64,000 nucleotides of DNA, from positions 1,116,001-1,180,000 of the forward strand of contig JAADJZ010000010.1 of the NCBI GenBank assembly GCA_011032825.1, written 5' to 3'. Made by a program: the position numbers and the translations under genes. The DNA is from Massariosphaeria phaeospora. Taxonomy: Eukaryota > Ascomycota > Dothideomycetes > Pleosporales. Below are positions 31,073 to 41,847 of the stretch, one piece after another. Position 1 is the first letter of the stretch. Every line of letters begins with the position of its first letter. The notes beneath the pieces are model-generated. The model did no database searches and was not told where the DNA came from. It saw only the letters and a program-made list of their open reading frames with translations.

Positions 31073-33765
31073 ATGAGTACGCGCTGGCGCCGGCCCCTCC
31101 AGCCACGGTCCCCGCCATCGGCCAACATCGTCAGCGCCAAATACACGTACAGCGAACGAGTGGCGACGGATGGATTCGCAGCCATGAACAAGCAGGCTCG
31201 GGAGGACGCGCAGGGCGAGGGCTCAATTGTATCAGGCCTGACTGACCTCGAGAGCGAGGCGGACGATTTTGACAAGTTGATGATACAGAATGCGCGCGAC
31301 GAGCGGCGACTGAACGACGCGGTGCAGGGCAAAGTGCAGCCCTTCCGGAAAGCACGAATACACCCGCGTGTCGGCCTGACGCTGGAGAACCTGGAGAGGA
31401 ACAGCGCGAGAAGCAATGGCGCGCCGGCCGCCGTGTCGAACGCGCATGTCCAATTCCAGAGCCCGCCAAGCAGCAGCGGCTCAGCGCGGTCGGATCCGAC
31501 GGCTCACCCGCCGGTTGCATGGGGACGGAGAGGGAGAGTCCGCCGGGATTGGCTGAGGACAATCACGTCGGACGACGAGCAGAGGCCTGGCGCGCAGGAG
31601 GACACTGTAGACCGACTGGCGGCAGACGAAGAGAGCACCCCGAGACGCGAGGCAGGGAGAGCGGATAGGGCAAATGCAGACACGCCTCTTCCGTCGATGG
31701 AAGATAGTCCTCTTTCGCACAAAAAGTCGCTGCCGGGAACGCCCTCGTCGACGCGCCGACGGAATGCCGGCATGGACCGATTGCAGGACCTGGATTACAC
31801 CTTTGATCTAAACGAAGCATCCGTCATCGCTTCCACGCCCTATATTCCCCGAAATACCGCCTTGGACGATATCCGGGCCCAGGAGATTGAAAGTCTGCGG
31901 GAACAGGCTCTTGCAACCGACCGACTTGACCGGTTAAGAGACGGCTCGCCCGAAGCCAAGCGTCGTCCGCGGTCATCTTCTGCACGCTCTACAGGCAACG
32001 GGGAACACGGGGAACACGGGGAACAGTCATTGGAGCAAGAAAACTTAAGTGCAAGCTCCGAGCTGCGCCTGCGGAAGCGGACAAACTCGTGGAAGAACAT
32101 TGGCAAATCGCAAGCCGTCACTGGTGAAATCGCTGAACATTCGCCAATCACCGTGTACAAAACAAGATCCGAGACGGTTGAAGTCGTCAACGCCAAAGTC
32201 CCTGCCAACGCGCCACCAGAGACGCAGCGGCCTACTCATCGCAGAGAAGATTCGCAAGATCTGCTGCGACGTCTAGCAAGAGTATCAAGCAACACACCGA
32301 GCCCCGGGAGGAGCGGTTCCCTACGGCCTCAAAGTGCACCTGCGGGGCAGCCAGGCAGCTCCTCCCAGACAATGGCTTCTGCTACAGCGCCAGTCCCATC
32401 CAGCCGTGAAAAACTGCCATCTCAGGAGGAGTCTACAAGGGAGTCTAGCACTAGAGGTGCGTTTCCTGCAGACCCAGAGGCCCGGACTCGGCAAAGAAAA
32501 GAGGAACACCGACCCCGATCAGCGTCGAGCCTGCCACAGCAGCCTCAGCCGGCAGACGTAGATGCTACGCCAATGCCCGAAGAGCAAACAGTACTGAATC
32601 CAAAGACACCCGTTGTAACTGGTGCCTGGGTGGATACTCCCGTACCGCGCACCGCGCGTCGTCCGAGCCCATCTCGACGTGCCTCCGGTTCTCCGACGAA
32701 GGGCAGCCCAAGCAAGCAAAAGAGTTCAGGAAAGCAAGCGGTGGTGGAGGTGGAGGAAGTTCCGGAAGTTGTTCCAGTAGAAAGAGTGAGACCTAATCTT
32801 CCCGGCTCAGCACTAGAAGCAATTGTGGAAGAAGCGAAAGCCAAAGGGACCCGTCGTTCTGACGACTTCGGTGACTCAACAATCAACTCGCTGGAAGACC
32901 TTATCTCGCCAACTGGTGAACGCTCTGCGGCTGGCGAGCAGGACGAAGACACGTTACTAGGCCTGCAGCTTCCGACCGGTGAGCCCAAAAACGAAGCCGA
33001 AAGGCAACGCCAACAAGAAGTAGTCCAACTCCACCGGATGAAAGACAAGCTGCGTGCAACTCGAACCAGTATACGCGATGCTAGCCGAGGCATGAGAAGG
33101 GTAGAGAACAGAGTGGACCATTTTGAGGGCGTCGAAGGCGTTGAAGGCGAAGAAGCAGTAAGAATTGTATACCGAGACTGTCCGTGTGCTGTTAATGGTT
33201 GTCATCAGCTCAGTTTCTGGTCCCTACTCTGGAGAGATTTCAAGAGGCTGTTTTACGATCCGAGACTACGGCCCACGAGGCGTGCTGGTCTCACGTGGTT
33301 GAGCGTGTTTCTCCTTTCCTTTTTGACATGGTTTATTACCGAGAATATCGCATGGTATGTAGCCCTCCCCAAACCACCGTCCTATCACACATCATCTCCT
33401 TACCTCCCCGCGCCACCCACTAACCCGCCCCCAGCGAAAAATACTGCCACAAATTCTACGCCACGTCCCAAGTCGGCTACGGCGTCGTGTGGGACGCGCC
33501 CCGCTATCCCTACGTTCTCCCTACGCTCTTCTATCGCAACCTCATGAAGCCCTGGTGGATTCCGCTGTGGGCCTCGCTTTCCTGGATCTGGACGACGTCG
33601 TCACGCGCCGTGCTTGGTGTCGACCAGACGGCGACTGTGAGGGCGACGGCGACGAAGGTCGCGAAGAAGGCTACTAAGGTCTATTTTAAACAGTCGATTG
33701 ATGAACATGGCAGTCTTCATCGCGAGACTGTTACGCGCATGGCGGATGATGAGCTTTTGTATTGA
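31073..33765 (+). CDS. Large disordered protein with one C-terminal membrane segment
   Basis: Exons 31073-33354 and 33435-33765 (80-nt intron, CACTAACCC branch) give 870 residues. The first 700 are Ser/Pro/Arg/Glu-rich and likely disordered, with a 9-nt DNA repeat giving GEHGEHGEQ. A conserved-looking block reads LNPKTPVVTGAWVDTPVPRTA, shared in my memory with uncharacterised proteins of filamentous fungi. Near residue 740-765 one hydrophobic segment (LTWLSVFLLSFLTWFI) follows a Cys-rich YRDCPCAVNGCH patch and RDFKRLFYDPRLRPT. After the splice comes CEKYCHKFYATSQVGYG, PYVLPTLFYRNLMKPWW and a basic tail. One membrane pass with a long N-terminal domain resembles nuclear-envelope or spindle-pole proteins; this is a guess. 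No enzyme motif is visible. Confidence 0.82.
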
Positions 33766-35602
33766 GTGAGTTTTTGGGGTCGATTTTGCATATGGGTAGT
33801 GAGTGGGCTTGGGATGGGGAGTTTGCCTTTTTGCATTATTGGGGCTTTTTCAGCGCGGCGTTTTGAGCTTGGTTTGGGGTTGGGGTTGGACATGATGTTA
33901 AGAAGACTTTCAAGTTGAGTGGAGTTGTATTAACATTACTACGTTGCATAGGCAGGCAGACTAGACTGTGCGAAATGAAGATGAATCCTAGACTCGCTAT
34001 AATTCCACCCACTGTATATACGTAACATGCATGCACGCATGCTTTGCAGACAGACATCGCACGCGATGCCAAGGCCCCGTCTCTAAATGCATTAGACACC
34101 ACTACCCCTCTTTTCCAAGCCCATCCACGCAATCGAAGTTCGGCTCCGCCTCAACGCCCCCTCCCTCCATCTCGCATGCACGGCGTGCTACCCTTTGTAC
34201 CGTTCCCGATCTGCACAGGGGTCCAGGCAGATTTTATCCGTTGCTGCTTGCCAAGTGATATCCCCGATCCGCCCCCAGCAACATAAGGATTCCGCATCGC
34301 GGTGGTCTTGTTTTCTCGGGCGCAGAGTCAGGTTGCGGACCGGACGATAACCGGACCGAACTGAACTGAACTGGTACGGTCGGTCTACGGCTGGTTTTCG
34401 CCGGTGCAGAGGCCTCTACTGTACACAAGTATAGCTATCGACTCTTGACCTTGGTTGGCGTCTGTGCAACTGCTTCACTATTTGCCGCTTTATGCCGCTT
34501 CTCTCGCTCGAATGCAAGACAAACTACCAGTTTCTCCTGTATCTCCTTCCCCTTCTTCTTCTTCTTCCTCCTCCTCTTCTTTCCCTCCCTCCAGTTCCAA
34601 CAACTCCCTTTCCCTTTCTTTCCCCGCCCACAAGTCCCTACCTTGGCGCGCCAAGATTCTCCATCTTCTCTGATTGATGACGGCGGACGTTTCTTGGTCA
34701 AGCACGTCAAGCCGGATAGGGCTGTTTCGGCGCGGCCTCTTAGCCTGTCGCAGATAGTCTACCCCACAGTTCGGGGGCTCAGCGGGCGCGTGGCGCTACT
34801 GGTGCGGGAAATGTACTGGGGTGGGGTTGGGGCGGGATGGGCTGAGGTGGGTAAGGAGCTAGTTGTTTTGGGTAATGTACTGGGATTGTGCGGTGGGAGG
34901 ATTGGGGTTGGGGGTGAGGTGAGGTGAGGAGAGCAGAGCGCTGGTGAAGTGGGAAATGGAGGTGCGGGGATTGTTTTGGAGGTAGGGGGAATGGGGATGG
35001 AGCAGTAATAGTTAAGAGTACGGAGTAGGTAGGTAAGTGTAAGTAGGTGTGTGTGAGAGAGAGAGAGCTCCGCAGTACTCTGTATATCTCTAAGCTATCT
35101 CGAAGCAGCCCCAAAGCTATATATATATGACCTCATCAGGCCTACCAGTCTCAAGACCAACTGTCAACCGCCAAACCCCCGCTACGGCAGACTTTTGCCG
35201 TGTGCCGAGCATTCTCAGAAGTTATTACTCAGTTCTGCGTACTTGTTGCTTGGCCGGCCAAAATTGACCGACGCTTGACCGTTCACTAGCTTTACTGAGT
35301 GCTTCAGAGGAGGATGCGTGGCGAGGCGAAGCACTTGGCATCACGATGGGCTCGGGGTGCGCGGAAGCCAATGGAGAGGCGGGAAGCCGAGGACGACTGC
35401 TTTGTTTACGGTTTTGGGTGTGGTGCTTACCTCAAGATGCGGATAGTATATATATCTAAGGTGGCTCCCGCTCTAGGAAGCCATCATCTCACTTCCTATC
35501 ACGCAGTGTTTCAGCTTCAATCTTCCATTCCGTTTCGTCTAGTACTGTGTATTGCCCTTGTTTTTGGATTGCCACTTTTCCATCGTTATCATCAACACGA
35601 TC
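33766..35602. other. Long intergenic region with a polypyrimidine tract
   Basis: The main feature is a nearly pure C/T tract on the plus strand at about 34525-34640. GGTGAGGTGAGG-type repeats lie near 34912-34930 and GTAGGTAGGTAAGTGTAAGTAGG repeats near 35025-35050. Open frames across the tract (34445-34927 and its antisense partners) are low-complexity translations. No gene is supported. Confidence 0.5.
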
Positions 35603-36891
35603 ATGCAGTACAAACACCTTGCATTTTTCGGCCTCGCGGGTCTTGCAGCGGCGCAGGATGGATCTCTCAATGCCACGCTCGCGGGCAACGCGCAATTGAG
35701 CAACCTGACTTCTTTCTTGGGCATGAACCCGGCGATCATGGAGGCGCTGAGCTCGGCGAACGACATCACGATTCTGGCGCCGACGGATGAGGCGTTCGCT
35801 GCGCTCCTGGAGACACCGGCTGGCATGGCGCTGAGTGCGGACCCGGGACTGCTTGCTGCGGCCTTGACGTACCATGTGCTGAATGGTACGTTCATGGCCG
35901 ATCAGATCACCGACACGAGTGCTTTTGTCCCAACACTGCTCACCAATGAGACGTACTCGAACGTGACGGGCGGCCAGGTTGTGCAGGCTGTGCGCAAAGA
36001 AGACAAGGTTGTCTTCTTCTCTGGGCTGCTGCAAAACAGCACTGTCATCCAAGCTGTACGTCTCGTCCCCTCCCCTTACATACACCTCCCTCAGCCGTGG
36101 CTGACCTATCCGCTAGGACGTCCAATTTGACGGTGGCGTGATCCACATTGTCGACATCGTCCTCACGCTCCCGGCCTCCGTCCTCGACACCACCGCAGCC
36201 GCGGGCCTGACTGCGCTCCGCGGCGCCGTAAATGCCACCAATCTGCTCGAAGCCGTCAACGCACCCGACATCACCATCTTCGCGCCCAACAACGAAGCGT
36301 TCCAGAACATCGGCTCTGCGCTCCCTAGCTCGACGGAGGATCTCTCGAAGATCTTGGCGTATCATGTCATCAGCGGAACGGTCGGCTACTCGAGCGGCCT
36401 GACAAGCGGCGCGAGCCTCCAGACGGCGAATGGCGCGAACTTAACCATCACTATTGATGATGCCGGTACCGTCTTCGTGAACTCAGCGCGAGTCATCACT
36501 GCGGATGTGCTTATTGCCAATGGTGTTGTGCATGTTATTGACAAGTACGTTCCCACTTTCCATTCCCTCATGCCATTCCCCCCTCTTTCTGTCCCAATCT
36601 CCAACCTCCAACTAACACTATCTCAGCGTCCTCAACCCCGAGAACGCCTCCGCCACACCCTCAGCATCCGCCACAGCCGGCGCCCCTGCGTTTAGCGGTA
36701 CACCTGTCTCCGATGTTCCCTTTACCAGCGGTCAGCCCAAACCGACCGCTCCGATGAGCCCTCCGTCCGAAAACACGAGCGCGGTCGCCTCTAGTGGAGC
36801 GCCCGCGGAGGCTACCGGTGCGGCGGTGAAAAACGGTGCTGTTGGTCTTGGCGCCCTGTTCGGTGCTGGAGTGGCTGTGTTCTTCGTTTAG
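35603..36891 (+). CDS. Secreted two-domain fasciclin (FAS1) protein, probably GPI-anchored
   Basis: Exons 35603-36055, 36117-36544 and 36627-36891 close in phase to 381 residues. A signal peptide (MQYKHLAFFGLAGLAAAQ) is followed by two FAS1 domains. Domain 1 has NDITILAPTDEAFAALL and LTYHVLNGTF; domain 2 has DITIFAPNNEAFQNIG, ILAYHVISGTV, VNSARVITADVLIANGVVHVID. The 80-residue C-terminal stretch is Ser/Pro/Ala-rich and ends in a hydrophobic tail (VGLGALFGAGVAVFFV) after KNGA, as expected for a GPI signal. Many NxT/S sites indicate glycosylation. FAS1 proteins mediate adhesion at the cell surface. The introns lie after domain 1 and after domain 2, so exons match domains. Confidence 0.92.
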
Positions 36892-37189
36892 AGATGCTGA
36901 AGATGCGGTTTTCTAAGAGGTTGCGATGTGTACAGTATTTGGACATGCGAATGCGCTTTGATGATCGGCATGATATTTGTAGTATACCTTACAATGAGCA
37001 GAATAGAACTTTTCCATTGTTGCTACATTTTTGAGTGGACTGACCAGCCAGTGGTGGATCTCTTTCTTATTGCTCCTTTTCGCATACAGCTTCTAAAGTA
37101 GGTATTCTTCTGCTTTTTCGAAGGTAGTGGTAGAGGGAGTACCTTTCATGCTCTACCTGATTGTTTCGTGTCTGTAGGCACAGACGGTA

Positions 37190-38272
37190 TCATGCTTTTT
37201 GCTCCATGCCAGGCATACCACCCAAGCCTCCAATCTCCTGGATGAACTTTTCAAAGTCGACGCCTTGCTCCTCGAACATAGTTTTTGCCTTCTCCGCAGT
37301 CGCAGCTTGTCGCTCGTAGGTAAAGCCTCCGGGCGCGTTACTCTCGTATTGCACGAGCTCCACCCATTTGAAAAATAAGTTCTCCTTGCCCATAAGTGTA
37401 AGCCGATCCTTAAAGAGTATGATCTTCTCCCTGGCCTCCGTCGCCGAGCCTTCGTCCAGCTTCCAACAGTCCCATACAATCCATTGGCCAGTCTCCAGCG
37501 ACCCAACCCACATGAACACGCTCTTGCGTAGTGCATCGAGGGTAATCTCCTTCTTGTCCAGCAACTCAGTAGCCTGTGTCATACCCCAGAAATCTAGATC
37601 GAAATCTTTGTCCATCAGAAGATATCCCGTCTTGTCCCTCAGCCTTCCAGATTCTATAGCGGGTAGTATTCTCGTCTTGAAGAACGGACTGTCGGCACCA
37701 GCTTTCCCAGTCGCGCCCTCCGCCTCTCCCAGTAGATCTTTCGCGCCCCAGCCCCTACTTTCCCGAACATAGACTTCCACGTCCCGAAACCCAGTAGTCC
37801 AGCGCCACGACACCGGATTTCCCGGGCTCTCGAAGAAGAACGTCAACGGCCACGGTCCCACAAATCTGAAGAGCAAAAAGTCGAATGTGAAGATCAGCGT
37901 ACGCCACAGCACACTGACGGCTAGTTGCCCCCAGCTATTATCTCCCCAGTATATCGTCGTCTCATTCGGGTTTCCCAGCAGCGACATTATGATGGACCAG
38001 TAGAGAGGCAAAGCGGCATAGACGCGCCATGCGAGCAGGAGCGCGATTGTGAGGTTTATGCCGACTGGGACGAAGAATATGCGCTTCTTGAACCATGCCG
38101 GGTGGTTGTCGACGTGCGTTATGTAGATGGAGTCAGGATCGAACTGCGACAGGAGTGGTTCGAGGGCCGCAGGGGCGGGGGAAAAGGGTTCGGGCATGGA
38201 CGGCCCCGCGGGAGCTTTGGGAGCTTTGGGAGCTTTGGGAGCTTTGGGGGTCCGTTTTGAGGGTTTCGGCAT
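37190..38272 (-). CDS. Conserved fungal multi-pass membrane protein with KAP repeat
   Basis: Single exon of 360 residues starting at MPKPSKRTPKAPKAP; the open frame extends 119 codons further upstream but without homology-like sequence. The N-terminus carries four KAP triplets encoded by a 9-nt DNA repeat at about 38212-38250. Hydrophobic segments: FFVPVGINLTIALLLAWRVYAAL, QLAVSVLWRTLIFTFDFLLFRFVG and perhaps PLYWSIIMSLLG. The remainder is soluble, with FRDVEVYVRESRGWG, LMDKDFDLDFWGMTQA, and a C-terminal Met/Gly-rich end (GGLGGMPGMEQKA). The layout (short N-terminal tail, TM pair, large soluble domain) suggests an organelle membrane protein; the role is unknown to me. Divergently transcribed from the NTF2-like gene, 211 bp apart, so they may share a promoter. 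Confidence 0.85.
   Translation of the reverse strand: MPKPSKRTPKAPKAPKAPKAPAGPSMPEPFSPAPAALEPLLSQFDPDSIYITHVDNHPAWFKKRIFFVPVGINLTIALLLAWRVYAALPLYWSIIMSLLGNPNETTIYWGDNSWGQLAVSVLWRTLIFTFDFLLFRFVGPWPLTFFFESPGNPVSWRWTTGFRDVEVYVRESRGWGAKDLLGEAEGATGKAGADSPFFKTRILPAIESGRLRDKTGYLLMDKDFDLDFWGMTQATELLDKKEITLDALRKSVFMWVGSLETGQWIVWDCWKLDEGSATEAREKIILFKDRLTLMGKENLFFKWVELVQYESNAPGGFTYERQAATAEKAKTMFEEQGVDFEKFIQEIGGLGGMPGMEQKA
38212..38252. repeat. 9-nt repeat GGGAGCTTT encoding KAP triplets
   Basis: Four near-perfect copies of a 9-nt unit in the 5' end of the minus-strand membrane-protein gene, read as Lys-Ala-Pro on the coding strand. Length change by one unit would keep the frame. Confidence 0.85.
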
Positions 38273-38483
38273 GGTTGGACGTGTTACCGGCAGTTGGGAA
38301 GTGTGGACTTGGAGAGATCGTGCATTGGTGGCATATTTGTTGTGTGATGGTTGATCGGATGGCGGAGGAGGGTGAACTTTTGGGTTAGCGTCGGCGTCAA
38401 GTTTTCCCGAGCCGGTGAGCTTATCGCAAGCTCGAGAACAACTCCTACATTGCCCAATTGATTTTTGGAACTCGACATTCATC

Positions 38484-38954
38484 ATGCCCTCGAGGGAGCG
38501 CCAAACAGCGGACACCATGGTCGCCGCTTTCAACACCATGGACACCGCGACGATAATCTCCCTCCGCACCCCCACTTGCCAGCGTATCATTCGCCCCTCC
38601 TCTCTCAAATACCCACCCCAATCTAACACCGCCTACCTCGCCAACCTCAACTCTATGAAATCCATTTTCACCAACTTCCACATCACAGTGAATGACGTCA
38701 TAGAAGGGAGCCGCGTAGATGCTGATGGCAAGGAGAGTACGACGATTGTGATGTTTGTGGAGGCGCAGGGGGACACGCCGATGGGCGAGTATCGGAACGA
38801 GTATGTGTGGAAGATGGCCTTTGAGGAAGGCGGAGCGAGAATCGACGAGTGGCTCGAGTATGTGGATGTTGGGATGGCGCGGGACTTTTATCCGAAGTTA
38901 GCTGGCGAGATGAAGAGGAGGACGCAGGAGAACACCGAGAAAGTAAAAGGATGA
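38484..38954 (+). CDS. NTF2-like / SnoaL-like small protein
   Basis: Single exon, 156 residues from ATG 38484 (MPSRERQTADTMVAAFNTMD). Helix-rich start, then IISLRTPTCQRIIRPSSL, followed by beta-strand blocks STTIVMFVEAQGDTP, YRNEYVWKMAFEEGG and RIDEWLEYVDVGMARDFYP. This order, three helices and then a curved sheet ending in ... IDEWLEYVD, is characteristic of fungal SnoaL-like proteins of the NTF2 fold. Such proteins bind or isomerise small molecules, sometimes in secondary metabolism; no cluster genes are next to it. The upstream in-frame ATG at 38415 is disfavoured. Shares a 211-bp divergent promoter with the membrane-protein gene. Confidence 0.82.
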   Translation: MPSRERQTADTMVAAFNTMDTATIISLRTPTCQRIIRPSSLKYPPQSNTAYLANLNSMKSIFTNFHITVNDVIEGSRVDADGKESTTIVMFVEAQGDTPMGEYRNEYVWKMAFEEGGARIDEWLEYVDVGMARDFYPKLAGEMKRRTQENTEKVKG

Positions 38955-41847
38955 AGACAATGATGTGAGCTCGGTGTTACTTGCTTTCTACACATATGAG
39001 CACACCTCGTCTCCCTCGCCTGCTTCTCTTCTGCGCAGAACTCGCTCGTACGACTTGCTAAAGGACGATTCAATCCGGTATGAGAAACATTTCTCAAAAC
39101 GCGCAACAACAAAATACGATGTCTCCGGCAGCTGTCTCGACCCTCTACATGGAAGAAAACAACTCTGCATGGAGCAAACACTACACTTCCACCTAGAGCC
39201 ATTGTGCCGGACACTCGCATGACTGACTAAGCCTATCCATGTTGGCTGGGGCTTTGCCCCTGTTCCTCTAGAACATTAAACATCACCAGATGTACAGCAT
39301 GTTCGGGTCTCTGGGGTTGACACGACTGTTGGGACTCTGGATCCTGCTGTGTAGACTTGTCTCCTCTTTGAGACCACTTTACACCATCCTAGTGTCTCTT
39401 CCCTAAAAAGTCCACAACAGTCGCCAACATGTCTCTTTGGGTTCATCCCTGCTTTCTCAGCAAATCACCGAAACAACAGTGGTAAACAGCCCATGCGAGT
39501 ACGTGGAACGTCGAATAACCCGCGCATAGCCCCTTCAGATATTGTTCCGCGCCCCTCGCAGTGCAAATTTGGGAATAAGAGAAATACACTTTTGCGTACG
39601 TGCTGGCAAGCTGAGCTTATTAGTCGAGACGTATATAAGCCTCATATCTCTACTCTCTCCCTTCTTTGCTACACACCACTATCCATTGGACTCTAAAAAC
39701 GTACTCCATTATATCTGATGGGGAACGCGTCTAGAATTCACGAGGAACCCGACTATGTCTTCGCTGAGCTCTATCTTATTCCACCAGAGAGAAAAGAAAA
39801 ATAAGAATGCATAGAGGTATGTGCAACCGAAACGTCGAGAGAAGCGATAAACACAACTTGTGATGAGCGACGAAGTCCGCCCTTCGCCCCCCTGACGCTG
39901 TACATATTCCAAATCGGCGAATAGTTCTACTATACGACAGTGATGGTCTCCACCTCCAGCTCCGGCTTTGCCTCCATCATCCACGCTTATACAACATATA
40001 TAAGCCCCTCTCCTTCTCTTTACATCTTCTTCCGCATTAAAAATGCATTGGCTTTTCAAACATGGCGATGTTTCTCTAAAAAGAAATGGCTAGGAAGCAA
40101 TGTCTGCTCGTACTCGTCGTCTCGTCCTGCTCCTAATAAAACCCTACTAAAACTCGCATTATCGACTTTGTATGTGTGGGAGTAACGAAGAAATAGGTCT
40201 GAAAACTCCCCCATGCAGATCCTCGTGAGCTGTCGCCGTCGAATACCGCGGCTGTGAGAGTATACATACTTTACGGCGAACACCGATGTGCGCGTAACGA
40301 CGAGCTTCGGGAAACTGGTTCTATGAGAGTGTCGCGAGTATATAGGCACCTCTACTCTCCGCTCCACCTACTGCTCTCTATTCTACTCCACTATTCATTT
40401 TCATGGATTAAAAAAACAATGCTAGGTCATTTCCTATGGAGAACTCGTTCGAAAGTCAACCACCAATGTTTCTATGTCTGTCCCTCCCCGCGCCACCCGC
40501 CTCATAAAATTTATAGCCAAGCTAATTCATGAACCTGGGGCTAGAACAGGGTATTGGAATAGTTCTATGCTCTTTGCTCTTTACTCTTTGCTCTCTAGAA
40601 TGCGCACATATAAGCTCTTTCCTTCTTCGTTACGTACTCCAACTCTACACACTTCTACCTTGGCGGGAAGTAAAAAGCAATTGGCGTTCGGCGTCATAGA
40701 GAACTCGTCTAAAAGTCAACTGTCAGCGTTTTCATGTCCGTCCTGTCTGTCTGCGCTACTCACTCATCAAAACCATTACAACCATGATTCATGGATCTGG
40801 GACTAAAAAGGTTATTTATATGCTTATATGGTCTTTGCTCCGCACACAATATAATACACATATATAAGCTCCTCCCTTCTTCGCTCCGTACTCCGACACT
40901 CTATACTTTTGCCTTTGCGGAGACTAAAAAAGTACCAATGGAAGCTTGCATGGAGCATGTGTATAAAAGCTAGAGTCAAAGACTTTATGTCTGTCTCGCG
41001 CCTGCTCTTCCCCCGAAAAAAAGAAATGCACAGGGTACGAAGAAATGTGTGGGCCGTGAGATACGTATGTGTTCGATGGAAAAACATGCCATCACTCAAC
41101 ATGCTGCTGTACAACGACCAGTGCACGCCGACCTACGTCTCCTCTTACCACGTCCTACTCCTGTACACCCTACCTACCATTGCGAGGATTAAGCAAAAAA
41201 ATTACAGTACCGCCAATTGATGGAGCGCACTTGTCCAAAAATGGACAATATCAAACGCATGGATGTTCTCCCCCTCTCCTCTCTATGAAGCACTTGGTTC
41301 CATGGAGAGCGCGTCGAAAAGGGGGTAGGAAGAGTTTATATGTCTGCGTCGTTTTGTTCTGTAGCTAAAATGGGCCAGTAGAGGGGTGATTGGAAAATTG
41401 AGCTGCTCAAGCCATGGTGTTGCGGTGACGTGCGGAGTTTAAAGTTGGATGAGGCACGTCTATAGGGGAGAAGGGGGGAGGCGTGGGTAGATTGGTGGTA
41501 GTGGTAGTAGTAATGATAATTATGGTAGTGGTAGTCAGGAGCATCACAGCGTAGTTTCGTCAGCAAGGCATGGTGGGTATCGTTGTTGGAGTGATGCTGA
41601 GCGTCTTGTACATTAGGCTATGCCATTATGAGTACCAGTTCCTGATGCGACAGCAAATTACCAGGAGAACGCAGACGAACGAAATGAAGTAAGGTACTTC
41701 AGTATCTAAGCAATAATCCAACTAGCCTAAAGACCAAGCTATCCTCCAATCAAGAAAACATGAACAGGCAAACCCAACCTATTAATAACCAATCAATGCC
41801 CTGCCACAAGCACATACCCTCCAAACCGCATATCAGAATCCTCCTAT
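38955..41847. other. Large gene-poor region around the tandem repeat array
   Basis: Besides the array at 39380-41360, the region holds an imperfect GTG/GTA triplet run at about 41488-41535. No frame has recognisable domains. Confidence 0.6.
39380..41360 (+). repeat. Tandem array of diverged ~250-370 bp units, each TATA box then ATGTCT
   Basis: At least six related units. TATA-like boxes: 39632 (TATATAAG), 39997 (TATATAAG), 40339 (TATATAGG), 40607-40614 (ATATAAG), 40861 (TATATAAG). Each is followed by a pyrimidine-rich stretch (CCTTCTTCGCTCCGTACTCC in the last), a CTAAAAA or TTAAAAA block, in the best units a GAGAACTCGT..AAAGTCAAC block (40439-40460, 40699-40720), and then ATGTCT/ATGTCC at 39755, 40100, 40474, 40734, 40987 and 41340. 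The distance TATA to ATG is about 103-135 nt in five units. An older unit without a TATA box may lie at 39400-39440 (CTAAAAAGTCCAC, ATGTCT at 39429). Similarity between the units at 40339 and 40607 continues past the ATG (ATTCATG..CTGGG.CTA) up to the next TATA box, so whole units are duplicated. The frames after each ATG are short (about 15 to 110 codons) and differ. Function unknown. Confidence 0.7.

Noticed and set aside
34445..34927. 160-residue plus frame with poly-Phe/Leu stretch, possible membrane protein
   Set aside because: The hydrophobic run is the translation of the CT tract; the overlapping frames in other phases are equally open.
39848..39896. TGATGA followed by CTGA, considered as a box C/D snoRNA
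   Set aside because: Spacing is too short, no terminal stem is seen, and the pattern is absent from the other repeat units.
40474..40806. 110-residue frame starting MSVPPRATRLIK within the tandem array, considered as a histone-like or other real small gene
   Set aside because: It runs across the next repeat unit's promoter-like part, and the same ATG in other units leads to different short frames; no histone fold is visible. Kept only as part of the array.
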